A stretch of DNA of 64,000 bases from Paenibacillus_L residui (GTDB lineage: Bacteria; Bacillota; Bacilli; Paenibacillales; NBRC-103111): positions 1-64,000 of the forward strand of contig NZ_JBHTIU010000098.1 in assembly GCF_042677205.1 (NCBI RefSeq), read 5' to 3'. Under the pieces are notes generated by a model that did no database searches, had not been told where the DNA came from, and saw only the letters and a list, made by a program, of their open reading frames with translations. This document shows, piece after piece, positions 33,631-43,264 of the stretch; the stretch's first letter is position 1, and each line of letters begins with the position of its first letter. The position numbers were made by a program, and so were the translations under genes.

Positions 33631-33795
33631 AAAGGCAAATACAATCAAAGTACACGCCTCTTTCTTCATCCGCCTGAATATCATGCCCATCTGGATCAAA
33701 AATTCCCGCACTTCCGGAACCGCCATTGTTTCGTACAACGCGTCCCTTATGCGGGAACTCATCTGATGTAGGCGCTTTGGTTGATTCATCCTCAT
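33607..33795 (-). CDS. short unknown ORF coupled to the methyltransferase, probably truncated
   Basis: 62 codons; its ATG overlaps the TGA of the methyltransferase gene (ATGA), implying translational coupling. The sequence (MRMNQPKRLHQMSSRIRDAL, then MAVPEVREFLIQMGMIFRRM) is basic and helical, with no recognised family. Its last residues run into the permease remnant in another frame, so it is likely the surviving N-terminus of a longer gene fused to debris. Confidence 0.45.
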   Translation of the reverse strand: MRMNQPKRLHQMSSRIRDALYETMAVPEVREFLIQMGMIFRRMKKEACTLIVFAFEKQHLSY

Positions 33796-34685
33796 GAATA
33801 AGTAAACATGCTTTGCTCTTCTAACTGAATGAGCACTTTGCCGAAGCGCCCTCCTTGTTTGATTGGGATCGTTTTTCCAGGATAAGTTTGATCCAGATAA
33901 TCTTCAATGATGGCCTGCGTATTCTCATCTACTGGATAATTGTAAAAGTTAAGCCAATGTAAAACCTCTTGAATGGCTTCCGCACGAGACACAACCCTGG
34001 CTTTCATTTCTCGTGTGACGAGTGAATGAAAGGCGTACCCTTTTAGATAAAGCAGCTGCAGCAAATACATCATCTCGGAGTTTTGATGCTTGTTGTATGA
34101 ATGGTTTAACAGCGGTAATATTTCAAGGGTGAGGCTGTGTTCTTTAGGACCTGCCGCTAGGCTGATATAACAAAATTTTCGAGCGCAGCTGATCACTTTC
34201 TCCACCATCTCCCAGTCTGTGATCGCCGGGCACATTGACACAAAGACAAAATCAAAAGCTTGGTTCCAGCCTAATGTCTTCGTATCCATATCTTCAAAGG
34301 CTGCGCGCACGATCTTTACCTTACCGTCGGCCCATTTTTGATTGTTGTGCTCCAATAGTTCTGTGAACGGAAGCGACGGCTCAACGGCGGTCACATCTGC
34401 TCCTCTTTGTGATAAGGGAATCGAAAATATTCCAGAGGCCGCTCCGATGTCGAGGACGGAGGCGCCATTAAAATTTACGCCTTGATTTTCCAACCAGCCG
34501 ATAATACGTGCTGACCGTCTTCTTCCTTCATCGTTGAATGATTGCTCGTTGTAGTTTTTGGCCGCGATGGCGCCAAAAGTGAATCTCGGCTCGATCCCTG
34601 CTGATTTCATCAAGTTTACACCTGTCGTTTGGTCGTCCTTCCAAGCTTGTTCCCAAGCAGCTTCGTTGCGTAAGATTTCGATCAT
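33792..34685 (-). CDS. class I SAM-dependent methyltransferase
   Basis: 297 residues with SAM-binding motif I VLDIGAASGIFSIPL, acidic loop VTAVEPS and a post-I region (VKIVRAAFEDMD). The substrate is unknown. It follows the CobN-like gene by 59 bases in the same direction, GAGGTG nine bases before the ATG, so it is probably the last complete gene of the Zur-box operon. In that setting a metallophore or tetrapyrrole-like ligand is a possible substrate, which is inference only. Confidence 0.85.
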   Translation of the reverse strand: MIEILRNEAAWEQAWKDDQTTGVNLMKSAGIEPRFTFGAIAAKNYNEQSFNDEGRRRSARIIGWLENQGVNFNGASVLDIGAASGIFSIPLSQRGADVTAVEPSLPFTELLEHNNQKWADGKVKIVRAAFEDMDTKTLGWNQAFDFVFVSMCPAITDWEMVEKVISCARKFCYISLAAGPKEHSLTLEILPLLNHSYNKHQNSEMMYLLQLLYLKGYAFHSLVTREMKARVVSRAEAIQEVLHWLNFYNYPVDENTQAIIEDYLDQTYPGKTIPIKQGGRFGKVLIQLEEQSMFTYS

Positions 34686-34744
34686 CTAGGTAAACACCTC
34701 ATTTCTTAATTTAAATGGATTTCAGCTTATGCCTCAAGCTGTTC

Positions 34745-37700
34745 TCATTCCCCTTCCAACTCTCCTTCAAGCTCTAGGTATTTCTGCCGCAGCTGATGCA
34801 GAACTTGTTCATCCGGTGTCCAGTATCCTCGCTGCTCGCTTTCCAGCAATGTTTCGATCATCGCATGGTAAGCCCAACGGTTGTTGTCCTGCAGCTTCCG
34901 GCTAAGTGCTTCATCAGCCATATAGACGTCATGCAGACGATCGAATACCCAAGGTTCTACTTTTCCAGTCGTGGCTGCAAGTCCCAGTACATACTCGAAT
35001 CGGCTGGCCATTTCCTTTGCGCCATGATAAGGATGCTTCAAGAGATCGTTGATCCATTTCGGGTTCGTTAAGCGAGTCCTTACTCCGCGTGCAATCGCAT
35101 GTTCGGCAGATTCTGTCTTGATTTGCTCCCCTGTCGTATCCGTAATATGAATGTCAGCTTTCCGACCTTTCATCACTTCCACAGACTTTGCCAAACCGCC
35201 AAAATACTCATAATAGTGGTCCGAATCCGTTACTTCCCATTCATGACTGCTGCGTATTTGCGACACGATATCCACCGCCAGCATATGAGAACTGTACAAT
35301 TCTGGCTCCGCCTGTCCTCGTGCCAGTGCGCTGTATACATGCTGCTGGCTGTCCGTGTATGCCGCGCCAAGTTCAGACTCCTCGTTCCATTGCTTCTTCT
35401 CGATCATCTGCGTCACCGTCGTGCCATACTCGCCTTCTGCCGGGCCGAAGATGCGGGCGCAAGCTAAGTCATGCGCTTGACTTGCCTCATATCCGGCAGC
35501 AAGCAGCTCCTCCTCCATGCTTCGTGTATGAGCCTTGAACCAATTGAGTTCATCAGGTTCATCCAGCTCCGAAACCTTGCGGAATAGGTCATGTAATTCT
35601 TCCAGCAAATTCGGAAACAAATCGCGAAAAACCCCAGTAATATGCACCATGACGTTCAAGCGCGGTCGGCCTAATTCCGTAAGCGGGATCACTTCATATT
35701 CTGTACGGAACGTTCCGACTCCCCCGCCAATGCGAACCCCCATATAATGCAGGATTTGCCCGATGGTTTCCCCTTGTGTGCGCGACGTCTCAATCCCCCA
35801 GAGGATGACCGCCGTCGTGTGCGGGTAGTCCCCGTGCTGCTCGCGATATTGCTGTATGGAGTTTTCGGCGACAATCGCCCCCCGTTCAGCAGCTGTACGG
35901 CTGGGCACTAAGCGGGGATCGAATTGGTACAGATTGCGTCCGGTCGGCAATATTTCAGGTGTTCGCAGCACGTCACCAGCGAGCTTAGCTGGAACGTACC
36001 GGCCTTCCAACGCCCGCATCAGCCCTTCTGCTTCCTCATTTTGCAATGATCTTAGGTAAGCTTCGTAACCGTACTCGAGCGAAGCTTCCAACTGCTTAAG
36101 CCAATCTGGATGTTCACTCTTATACATGTCCGGGATTGCCTTGTTTGACACATAAGCGGTCACTAACGCATTCGCTTCCTCATCGAGCTGGCGCAGCAAG
36201 CTCACATGCTTGCCCGAAGTTAGCGCATCCGCCCGAACGCCTTGACGTTCAGCGAGCAGTCCGCGAATTGAGCGAATATTTCCCCGCTCGTGGCGAAGCA
36301 CGAATTGCATATGGTTCAAAGCGACTTCAGGAGAATAGCTGTCGCCAAGCACATGCAGTCCACTAGGGATGAGCGAACGCTGCATGCGATAGAGCTCCTC
36401 CTCCATGTGTTCTACGGTCTCTGCGGAGAAGTCAAGCGACTTCGCTACCGCCTGCAGCTCTTGTAGAATCGCCTCACATCGTTCCGGCGCGAGCTGCTTC
36501 GCTTCACGATATTCGTGCAGCAAGGCTTCAAGCTCACGCCATTCGCCATACAGCTCAGCTTCAGTAAAAGCCGGCGCCTGATAGCCGATCAATACGGCAT
36601 GGCTGCGCCGCTTGGCGATCATCGCTTCGGACGGATTCCCTACGTAATAGTAGTACAAATTTGGCAAATCCCCGAGTAAGTCATCCGGTACACAGTCCCC
36701 AGACAGAGCGGCCTCTTTCCCCCGCTGAAACTCTAAGGTGCCGTGTGTCCCGATATGGACGATGGCATCCGCTTGAAACTGTTCACGAATCCATTGATAA
36801 AACGCAGTATATTGATGCGTAGGTAGTAACGAACGATCGTGCAGTGACTTCTCTGGATCCTCATGGATACCGCGTGAAGGTTGCAGGCCGATAAACACTT
36901 GGCCGATCATTAAGCCGGGTATGAGAAAGGAGCCGTTGTCCGTCATGATGTCACCAGGCGGCTGACCCCAGCGGCTTATCGCTTCTTCTCCCCATGAACG
37001 ACCGGATAGCTTCTGTGTGAAATGGGGATCCGCATAACGGATCAACTGACTCGAAGCTTGAGGATCAGACCATTTTGCGGAATTGACCAGACCGCCCTCT
37101 ATAAATCTGGCACGCAGCTCCGCCGCTGACAGTTCCTCGGTATGATATCCTTGCTGCTTCAGCCAGCTCAATAAACGTGCTATCGATTCGAATGTATCCA
37201 AGAAGGAACCGCCGAACACCGTTCCTTCGCCTGGCGGATAATTGTAGCCAATGAGCGCCAGCTTCTTCTCTGCATTGGGCTTGCTCCGCAGGGCAAGCCA
37301 GCGGCGGATGCGATCTGTCAAGCGTTTTGTCCGTTCAGGGATAAGTGCAAGTCGCTTTAGCGGAACGTTTAGCTCGGCGTCTTCTCCTTCTTCCTGCAGT
37401 GCCGCTATCGGAAACATCTCCACGCTCCCGTCAAGCTCCGGAAGCATGACCTGAACGAGTAGCAACGAAGGCTCAAGTCCACTCGCAGACTGTCTCCATT
37501 CTTGTTCCGTTCTACTGTTCAACAATAGCGGATGCAGCATCGGCACATCGAGCTGTTCCAGCATCTGCACAGCCCCGTCCTGATTTCCTCCGCCGGGACC
37601 AATCCCAAGTCGGAAAGGCAGCAGGTTCACGATAAGGTCGACTTGGTGACCGTCGCCAAGTAGCAACTCGCGCAGACGGTCGAGCGGAATGTTCATCACT

Positions 37701-38443
37701 GAAGGAAACGCGATCGGCATGACGTTCACGAAAGCCTCCAATTGTTCCTTAAGCTGCGCAATACATTCTGCGGTATCGAGCGGATTGCTATTCCCAAGAT
37801 ATAAAATCGCGACATTCGGCCGACCTTCGTCGTAGCGATTGCTTTGCCGGTAGCTGGCTGCAGACGAGTAAACCGTGCGACTGCTCGGCTCCATAATCGT
37901 TAACTCCCGAACATATACCGGCTCCTTAGGCTCCGGCAACAGATGGCAGCCGCCGTATTCACGGCCTGCCAGACAAAGCAGACCGAGCAAATTGTCAGTA
38001 CCTCCGCCCCGCCAATATTCGGTAAATCGAACGTAGTGTTCATAATCCGCATTACCCTCATCCATTCCTTCTAGCGGCAAGGACGTTGCCGCATGTGTAT
38101 GCCCTTCTTGTCTAGGCAAATTTGCAAAGGTCAGACTGCCTAGCCTGAGCAGCGAAGCGATCTCAGCGGAGTTGCCGCCAAGCGGAACGATATGAGCCGT
38201 CCCTTTGCTTAGCAGGCTACTCAACCATTCGACAACGTCCTGGCGGACGCCATGTGCATCGAAGATGACAAGGTCAGCTCCAACAAGCGTGGCTTCCACG
38301 TCCTCAAGCTCGTCGATCTTCCGATTCCCTAAATCGATGATGGTCAGATGCAGCTGATTTTTCTGATTTTGATCAAGCAATTGATATGCTTCAGACAAAT
38401 GCGACAACGTCGTTTCCCCGTTTGTGAGTATGGATAGCTTCAA
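34745..38443 (-). CDS. CobN-like large subunit of a cobaltochelatase/Mg-chelatase family enzyme
   Basis: 1,232 residues, the size of CobN. Conserved family phrases are present: VHIGTHGTLEFQRGKEAALS, LLGDLPNLYYYYVGNPSEAM then IAKRRSHAVLIGYQAPAFTE, and the C-terminal block WGIETSRTQGETIGQILHYM with GVGTFRTEYEVIPLTELGRP and RLNVMVHITGVFRDLFPNLL. CobN/ChlH proteins hold the tetrapyrrole and insert the metal with help from an AAA+ motor, here provided by the two genes just upstream. TTG at 38443 is eight bases from AAAGGAGG; an upstream ATG at 38470 lacks a ribosome site. No cobalamin synthesis genes are adjacent, and a Zur-type operator governs the operon, so the substrate metal may be zinc-related. 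Confidence 0.88.
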   Translation of the reverse strand: MKLSILTNGETTLSHLSEAYQLLDQNQKNQLHLTIIDLGNRKIDELEDVEATLVGADLVIFDAHGVRQDVVEWLSSLLSKGTAHIVPLGGNSAEIASLLRLGSLTFANLPRQEGHTHAATSLPLEGMDEGNADYEHYVRFTEYWRGGGTDNLLGLLCLAGREYGGCHLLPEPKEPVYVRELTIMEPSSRTVYSSAASYRQSNRYDEGRPNVAILYLGNSNPLDTAECIAQLKEQLEAFVNVMPIAFPSVMNIPLDRLRELLLGDGHQVDLIVNLLPFRLGIGPGGGNQDGAVQMLEQLDVPMLHPLLLNSRTEQEWRQSASGLEPSLLLVQVMLPELDGSVEMFPIAALQEEGEDAELNVPLKRLALIPERTKRLTDRIRRWLALRSKPNAEKKLALIGYNYPPGEGTVFGGSFLDTFESIARLLSWLKQQGYHTEELSAAELRARFIEGGLVNSAKWSDPQASSQLIRYADPHFTQKLSGRSWGEEAISRWGQPPGDIMTDNGSFLIPGLMIGQVFIGLQPSRGIHEDPEKSLHDRSLLPTHQYTAFYQWIREQFQADAIVHIGTHGTLEFQRGKEAALSGDCVPDDLLGDLPNLYYYYVGNPSEAMIAKRRSHAVLIGYQAPAFTEAELYGEWRELEALLHEYREAKQLAPERCEAILQELQAVAKSLDFSAETVEHMEEELYRMQRSLIPSGLHVLGDSYSPEVALNHMQFVLRHERGNIRSIRGLLAERQGVRADALTSGKHVSLLRQLDEEANALVTAYVSNKAIPDMYKSEHPDWLKQLEASLEYGYEAYLRSLQNEEAEGLMRALEGRYVPAKLAGDVLRTPEILPTGRNLYQFDPRLVPSRTAAERGAIVAENSIQQYREQHGDYPHTTAVILWGIETSRTQGETIGQILHYMGVRIGGGVGTFRTEYEVIPLTELGRPRLNVMVHITGVFRDLFPNLLEELHDLFRKVSELDEPDELNWFKAHTRSMEEELLAAGYEASQAHDLACARIFGPAEGEYGTTVTQMIEKKQWNEESELGAAYTDSQQHVYSALARGQAEPELYSSHMLAVDIVSQIRSSHEWEVTDSDHYYEYFGGLAKSVEVMKGRKADIHITDTTGEQIKTESAEHAIARGVRTRLTNPKWINDLLKHPYHGAKEMASRFEYVLGLAATTGKVEPWVFDRLHDVYMADEALSRKLQDNNRWAYHAMIETLLESEQRGYWTPDEQVLHQLRQKYLELEGELEGE

Positions 38444-38482
38444 CGCGCCATCCTCCTTTCCGTAATCCATAAATCATTATTT

Positions 38483-40468
38483 TTAGATCAACGTCCGTAC
38501 AGCTCGTTCGATACTCCCAGCCTCCAATTGTTCTAACCGGTAATACCGCGCTTGCATCGCTTCCGCCAGCTTGCGGGCATAGCCGAATCGTACTACACCA
38601 TCCTCCGTATCGATCACAAGTGTGCGTATGCCAGCCGCTGCGATGCGTTGTGCAGCTTGCAGGCTTTCCTGCCATGGATCACCTGCCGCTTCTGCGCTGA
38701 CGTTCGCCTTTCCATCGGTCATGACGATCATCGCGGGGATGAGTCCACTTCTTCTATTTAACAAAGGGCGGATCGCCATAAGTCCCTTTTCCAGTCCAAT
38801 ACCTAGCGGAGTTTTCCCGCCAGCTGGCAGCGTCCTCAATTTGCGTTCCGCGAGCTCTACACTGCGTGTCAACCCGAGCAGCAATTCAGCTTGTTGATCG
38901 CGAAAGGCAATCAAGCCCACATGGTCACGCTGCCGGTACGCATCACGAAGTAAAGACAATACCGCACCTTTGACAGCCTTCATTCTCTTATTTGCATTCA
39001 TCGAACCGCTGGCATCGACGACGAATAGCAAAGCAGTTCCTGTCTTGTTTTCCCTAACCTTCACACGCACATCACTCGGCTCAATCCATAGCTTTAAGTT
39101 CGTGTTATATGAACTTGATTGTTGCTTACGTATCCGCTGAAAGGGAGCCGCCATACGAAGCGTGGCATCAAACGCAATGTCTCTTAGAGGGCCGCGTGGC
39201 ATCGCAGCCCGCACATATCGACCGTTTACCGTTCCTACTGACGCTTGATTTCGTTTCCCAGTTTGCGCTTGTTTCATTGGATGCGGCGAGGTAAAGACGA
39301 ATGGCTGCACAGCGATTTCCCGTCCAACGGCTTCCACTACAGCCCGCGCCTCTGAGGAAAGAGATTGTCTACTATCGGCTTCGCCGTTGTGGTCGCCCCC
39401 AAGTTGTGCAGGCGAAGCGAATTGTGACCGGTCAACTTGCTCGCCGTTTGTCGCATTATTCTCCTCTTCCGCTTGGCTTTCCGTATCGCGATGCGATCCT
39501 GATGATGGATGATCGCCATTCGAATCATGCTTCGTTTGCTCTTGATCCGGCAAGTCTCCAGGCGACTTCCCTCGCGACACTTCCGGTTGAGATGCTGCAC
39601 GCATCCGGTGCGGCAGCACAAAGCCCGCCGCTTCTTGCAGATGTTCCTGTGTCGTCTCGCTAAGACCCTCCCAAGCTGTGATCGTACGGACCGCTTCGAT
39701 CAGCAGGATGTCCGCGCGGTGTCCCAGACAGCCAGCTTCCTCAGCGATTTCGGCAGCCAAACGTAGCAGCTCTCCATCAATATGTACAGCAGGCAGCCGA
39801 GTCCTAGCCGCTGCGATACGTGCTCTCAATTCCTTCGTTTCCGATTCATAAGCTAGGCGAAACGACTCAGGATCTTGTTCGAAGGCGAGCAAGCGGCTTG
39901 CGATTTCCGTTCGCTCCGCAAGGTCCGCCGAGGTTTCCAGTCGCACATATAGCCCGCAGCGATCAAACATCGCCGGCAGCGGCTTCCTATCGTCCGGACT
40001 CATAGCTGCGAACAGGCGGAATGCTGCACTGTCAAGGCCACTTCTTCGCTCAGAGCTCTTGCGGACATGCCCATGCGCGGGCTCGCCCGCCACATTGTCG
40101 CCAGCAGTCAGGACCGCTTTCATTAACCTTTCGGGCATGATATGCGCATTGTCTACCGTGACGATGTGCCCGTCTGCAGCTGCAAGCAAGCCGGGTACAA
40201 ACGTTCGTTTGCCGCTGCGGACAGCAGCTGCCATATCCCAGTCGCCCCAAAGCCGTTCCTCATCCACGTTCAAAGGAATGTTAATGACGTTAAGTTCCGG
40301 CAGAAGCTCTGTAACACCATGGATGAGCGTGGACTTCGCCGTTCCTGGTGGGCCTGCCAGCAGCACCCCCTTTAATCCCGGATTTACAGCATGAAGCAGC
40401 AGCGCCTTTTGCGCACGTTCTTGACCGACTACAGCACAGAACGGATACAAGTGAGGCTTAACTTGCAT
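38483..40468 (-). CDS. ChlD/BchD-like AAA+ and VWA subunit of the chelatase motor
   Basis: 661 residues. N-terminal AAA+ domain with Walker A GPPGTAKST (about 35-43) but a modified Walker B region (GHIVTVDNAHIM, Asn-Ala instead of Asp-Glu), an acidic/Gln-rich linker (about 305-385), and a C-terminal VWA domain with an intact MIDAS DASGSMN (about 482) and TDGKANVS. This is the layout of BchD/ChlD, where the ATPase site is degenerate. The ATG at 40468 overlaps the end of the ChlI-like gene by 11 bases behind GAGGT. With the ChlI-like partner it should form the hexameric motor for the CobN-like subunit. Confidence 0.9.
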   Translation of the reverse strand: MQVKPHLYPFCAVVGQERAQKALLLHAVNPGLKGVLLAGPPGTAKSTLIHGVTELLPELNVINIPLNVDEERLWGDWDMAAAVRSGKRTFVPGLLAAADGHIVTVDNAHIMPERLMKAVLTAGDNVAGEPAHGHVRKSSERRSGLDSAAFRLFAAMSPDDRKPLPAMFDRCGLYVRLETSADLAERTEIASRLLAFEQDPESFRLAYESETKELRARIAAARTRLPAVHIDGELLRLAAEIAEEAGCLGHRADILLIEAVRTITAWEGLSETTQEHLQEAAGFVLPHRMRAASQPEVSRGKSPGDLPDQEQTKHDSNGDHPSSGSHRDTESQAEEENNATNGEQVDRSQFASPAQLGGDHNGEADSRQSLSSEARAVVEAVGREIAVQPFVFTSPHPMKQAQTGKRNQASVGTVNGRYVRAAMPRGPLRDIAFDATLRMAAPFQRIRKQQSSSYNTNLKLWIEPSDVRVKVRENKTGTALLFVVDASGSMNANKRMKAVKGAVLSLLRDAYRQRDHVGLIAFRDQQAELLLGLTRSVELAERKLRTLPAGGKTPLGIGLEKGLMAIRPLLNRRSGLIPAMIVMTDGKANVSAEAAGDPWQESLQAAQRIAAAGIRTLVIDTEDGVVRFGYARKLAEAMQARYYRLEQLEAGSIERAVRTLI

Positions 40469-41396
40469 GGGTGACCTCGGACAGAAGGTCGCCGAGCAGC
40501 TCGCGTATCGTCTCGTGGTCATATGCTCCCTCTTCGAACGGCCGCTTGCGCATGCGATGCGGCATCACCATCATCGCCGCTTCTACCATATCGTCTGCCG
40601 CGATCTGCGTTCTTCCCTGGAATGCAGCCATCGCCATGGCGGTTTTCATTAACATGATATCCGCACGATGTCCGTCTACCTTCAGCCGAATGCCGACTGC
40701 GGCGGTCCATTTCAGTAACTCCTCGGACGGTTTGATCTGCTCGAGCAGCTGACGCGCTCGTTCTATCCGTTCCCGAAGCTCTAGTTGTTGCGGCTCATAA
40801 CGTCTTCGGAATTCGTCTGGATCTGCTTCGAATGCTAGGCGCCGGCGAATGACCTCCATTCGGCTCTCCACATCTCGTTCCCCATTCACCTCTACTGAAA
40901 GCGCGAAGCGATCCAGCAGCTGCGGCCGCAGCTCCCCTTCCTCCGGGTTCATCGTACCGATCAAGATAAAGCGGCTCGGATGCGAGTAGGAGACGCCTTC
41001 TCGCTCAACGGTGTTCACCCCCATGGCTGCTGCGTCGAGCAGCGCATCGACGATCGCATCATCGAGTAGATTGATTTCATCCACGTACAAAATATGTCCA
41101 TGCGCCTTCGCTAACAGTCCCGGCTCGAACTTTTTCTCTCCTTCTCGAATCGCATGCTCGATATCCAATGTGCCGACGACGCGATCCTCCGTAGCATGTA
41201 CGGGCAAATTCACGACGCTCAGCTCCGGCATTAAGTCCGCGATTGCGCGTACGGCCGTCGATTTGGCTGTGCCTTTCTCCCCGCGGATCAAGATGCCGCC
41301 GAGCTTCCGATTGACAAGATTAAGCAGCAGCCCTTTGCGCATCAAGTTCTGTCCGACGATTGCCGCGAATGGATATACGTCTGCTTTCCCCTCCAT
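40458..41396 (-). CDS. ChlI/BchI-like AAA+ ATPase of the chelatase motor
   Basis: 312 residues. AAA+ fold of the magnesium-chelatase I clade: Walker A GEKGTAKST, Walker B ILYVDEINLLDD, ChlI signature LNLVNRKLGGILIRGEKGTA and NLPVHATEDRVVGTLDIEHA, sensor 1 GTMNPEEGELRPQLLDRF and sensor 2 region DGHRADIMLMKTA. All catalytic residues are intact. ATG at 41396 follows AAAGGAGAGG. It shares a transcript with the ABC transporter genes upstream and the ChlD- and CobN-like genes downstream. Confidence 0.93.
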   Translation of the reverse strand: MEGKADVYPFAAIVGQNLMRKGLLLNLVNRKLGGILIRGEKGTAKSTAVRAIADLMPELSVVNLPVHATEDRVVGTLDIEHAIREGEKKFEPGLLAKAHGHILYVDEINLLDDAIVDALLDAAAMGVNTVEREGVSYSHPSRFILIGTMNPEEGELRPQLLDRFALSVEVNGERDVESRMEVIRRRLAFEADPDEFRRRYEPQQLELRERIERARQLLEQIKPSEELLKWTAAVGIRLKVDGHRADIMLMKTAMAMAAFQGRTQIAADDMVEAAMMVMPHRMRKRPFEEGAYDHETIRELLGDLLSEVTHAS

Positions 41397-41432
41397 GTTG
41401 ATCCTCTCCTTTGTAAATGTTTTAGACATTCG

Positions 41433-42260
41433 TTATTTGACTGCTGCGATTGCGGGTTGAGCTGAGAAATCCACCGCTTCAAGCAGCCCTTCGATATGGC
41501 AATGCATGCGACCGCTTCGATCATCCCTTCCCACGCTCGCTCTTACACCAAATACATCGCGCAACATGCGATCGGTGATGACTTGCTCCGGCGACCCGCT
41601 GGCATACATTCCGCCTGCACGCATCACCAACAATTCATCGGAGCAAGCTGCAGCATGGTTGAGGTCATGCAGGACCATGACGATCGTGATGCCATATTTG
41701 CGATTTAAGTTATGGACTAGCTCCATAACCTCCCACTGGTGATTGACATCGAGATAGGTCGTCGGTTCATCTAATAAGATGAGCCCCGATTGCTGTGCCA
41801 AGGTCATGGCAATCCATACGCGTTGCCGTTCTCCGCCGGATAAGTTAGACAGCTTTCGCTCCGCAAAGGGAAGCGTTCCGGTCTGAGCCATGGCCCATTC
41901 GACAATCTCCTCGTCTTCCTTGCGCTTTGCGCCCCATACAGGCTGATGAGGAAAACGTCCGTAACTGACCAGCGAACGCACGGACACGTCCGGCAGAGAT
42001 GCCTGACTTTGCTGAAGCATTGCCATATGTCGTGCTAACTGCCGACGGGGATAACTATCGAGCAGTCTGCCTTGCAGAAGCACCTTTCCTTGCGCAGGCT
42101 TTAATTGTCCGGCGCAAGTTTTGAGCAAAGTGCTTTTGCCGCTGCCATTCGGACCGATAATGCTGTAAATTTTTCCGGCCTCCACCTGCCAATTCAGCGA
42201 ATCCAGCACCGTACGGTTGTGAAGCCTCACGGACACGTCTTCCAAGCGTAACAACGTCAT
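41433..42260 (-). CDS. FecE/BtuD-type ABC transporter ATP-binding protein
   Basis: 275 residues with Walker A GPNGSGKST, signature LSGGERQRVWIAM, Walker B LILLDEPTTYLDV and switch His in MVLHDLNHA. This is the iron-siderophore/haem/cobalamin transporter class. Its ATG overlaps the stop of the permease gene (ATGA) behind AAGGAGGGAAG. It should energise uptake by the FecCD-type permease and lipoprotein encoded upstream. Confidence 0.95.
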   Translation of the reverse strand: MTLLRLEDVSVRLHNRTVLDSLNWQVEAGKIYSIIGPNGSGKSTLLKTCAGQLKPAQGKVLLQGRLLDSYPRRQLARHMAMLQQSQASLPDVSVRSLVSYGRFPHQPVWGAKRKEDEEIVEWAMAQTGTLPFAERKLSNLSGGERQRVWIAMTLAQQSGLILLDEPTTYLDVNHQWEVMELVHNLNRKYGITIVMVLHDLNHAAACSDELLVMRAGGMYASGSPEQVITDRMLRDVFGVRASVGRDDRSGRMHCHIEGLLEAVDFSAQPAIAAVK

Positions 42261-43264
42261 CGCGCTTCCCTCCTTAGCAAATATAGAAAGAACGGCGCAC
42301 CCAAAGCTCCCATCATAATGCCGACCGGCAGTTCTAAAGGAGCAAACATCAAGCGGGCGAGTGTATCGCAAAAGGTCACGACGGCCGCTCCAAGCAGCAC
42401 GGATGCAGGAAGTAAGAACCGATAATCACTGCCGATCAGCAAGCGGGCTGAATGCGGAACGATCAGACCGACGAAGCCGAGCAGGCCGACGACGCTGACC
42501 GCGCTTGCGGCAAGCAAGGTAGCGAGCGCCGTCAGGAAGAAGCGAGCTGCTTCCACCGACAAGCCGAGGCCGCGTGCATTGGAATCGCCAAGGGCAAGTA
42601 TATTCAAATGCGAGCTGCCAATGAACGCCAGGCTCATGCCAATGAGCGAATAAGGGAGAATGATTTCAAGCTCTGGCCAGCTTTTGGCGGACAAGCCGCC
42701 AACCATAAACACGAGGGCACCGTTCACCCGATCGCTGAAGAAAATTAACAATGCGGAGATGCCGGAGCCGAGAAAGGCGGACACGGCCACGCCTGCAAGT
42801 ATGAGGCGCACCGGCTGTACACCGTCCTTCCAGGCAAGCAAATAAATGATGGCGGCAGCTCCGGAAGCGCCAAGAAAAGCGATAGGTGTCAGCATCGACC
42901 ATAGATGTGGAAATAAAATGAGAACGATGATGCCGAATAATCCTGCTCCAGATGACACGCCGATGATGTGCGGATCTGCCAGCGAGTTCCGCATCACGCC
43001 TTGCAAGAGTGCACCGGACAGTGCCAGATTAGCGCCAACGAGCATGCCCACTAACGTGCGAGGCAGCCGAATGTTCCACACAATTTCCTTCATTGGACCG
43101 TCATAACCGTGAAAGACATATAACCAAATCTCTGACAACGAAATGCGGACTGCTCCGGTACCGATGCTGAATCCAGTAGCGAGGATTGCCGCAGCCGTCA
43201 AAGCGACAATGACTAGAACGCCTTTGGACATCGGAACACGGAAAGCATTAATGACCATTCTCAT
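42257..43264 (-). CDS. FecCD/BtuC-type ABC transporter permease
   Basis: About 335 residues with roughly ten membrane helices. FecCD family motifs are present: EIVWNIRLPRTLVGMLVGAN then LALSGALLQGVMRNSLADPH, GVSSGAGLFGIIVLIL, and GLLGFVGLIVPHSARLLIGS. The start is taken as ATG 43264, inside the end of the binding-protein gene, suggesting coupling; 43258 is an alternative. A single permease gene implies a homodimer as in BtuC. The substrate class is siderophore, haem, corrinoid or another metal chelate. Confidence 0.93.
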   Translation of the reverse strand: MRMVINAFRVPMSKGVLVIVALTAAAILATGFSIGTGAVRISLSEIWLYVFHGYDGPMKEIVWNIRLPRTLVGMLVGANLALSGALLQGVMRNSLADPHIIGVSSGAGLFGIIVLILFPHLWSMLTPIAFLGASGAAAIIYLLAWKDGVQPVRLILAGVAVSAFLGSGISALLIFFSDRVNGALVFMVGGLSAKSWPELEIILPYSLIGMSLAFIGSSHLNILALGDSNARGLGLSVEAARFFLTALATLLAASAVSVVGLLGFVGLIVPHSARLLIGSDYRFLLPASVLLGAAVVTFCDTLARLMFAPLELPVGIMMGALGAPFFLYLLRREAR

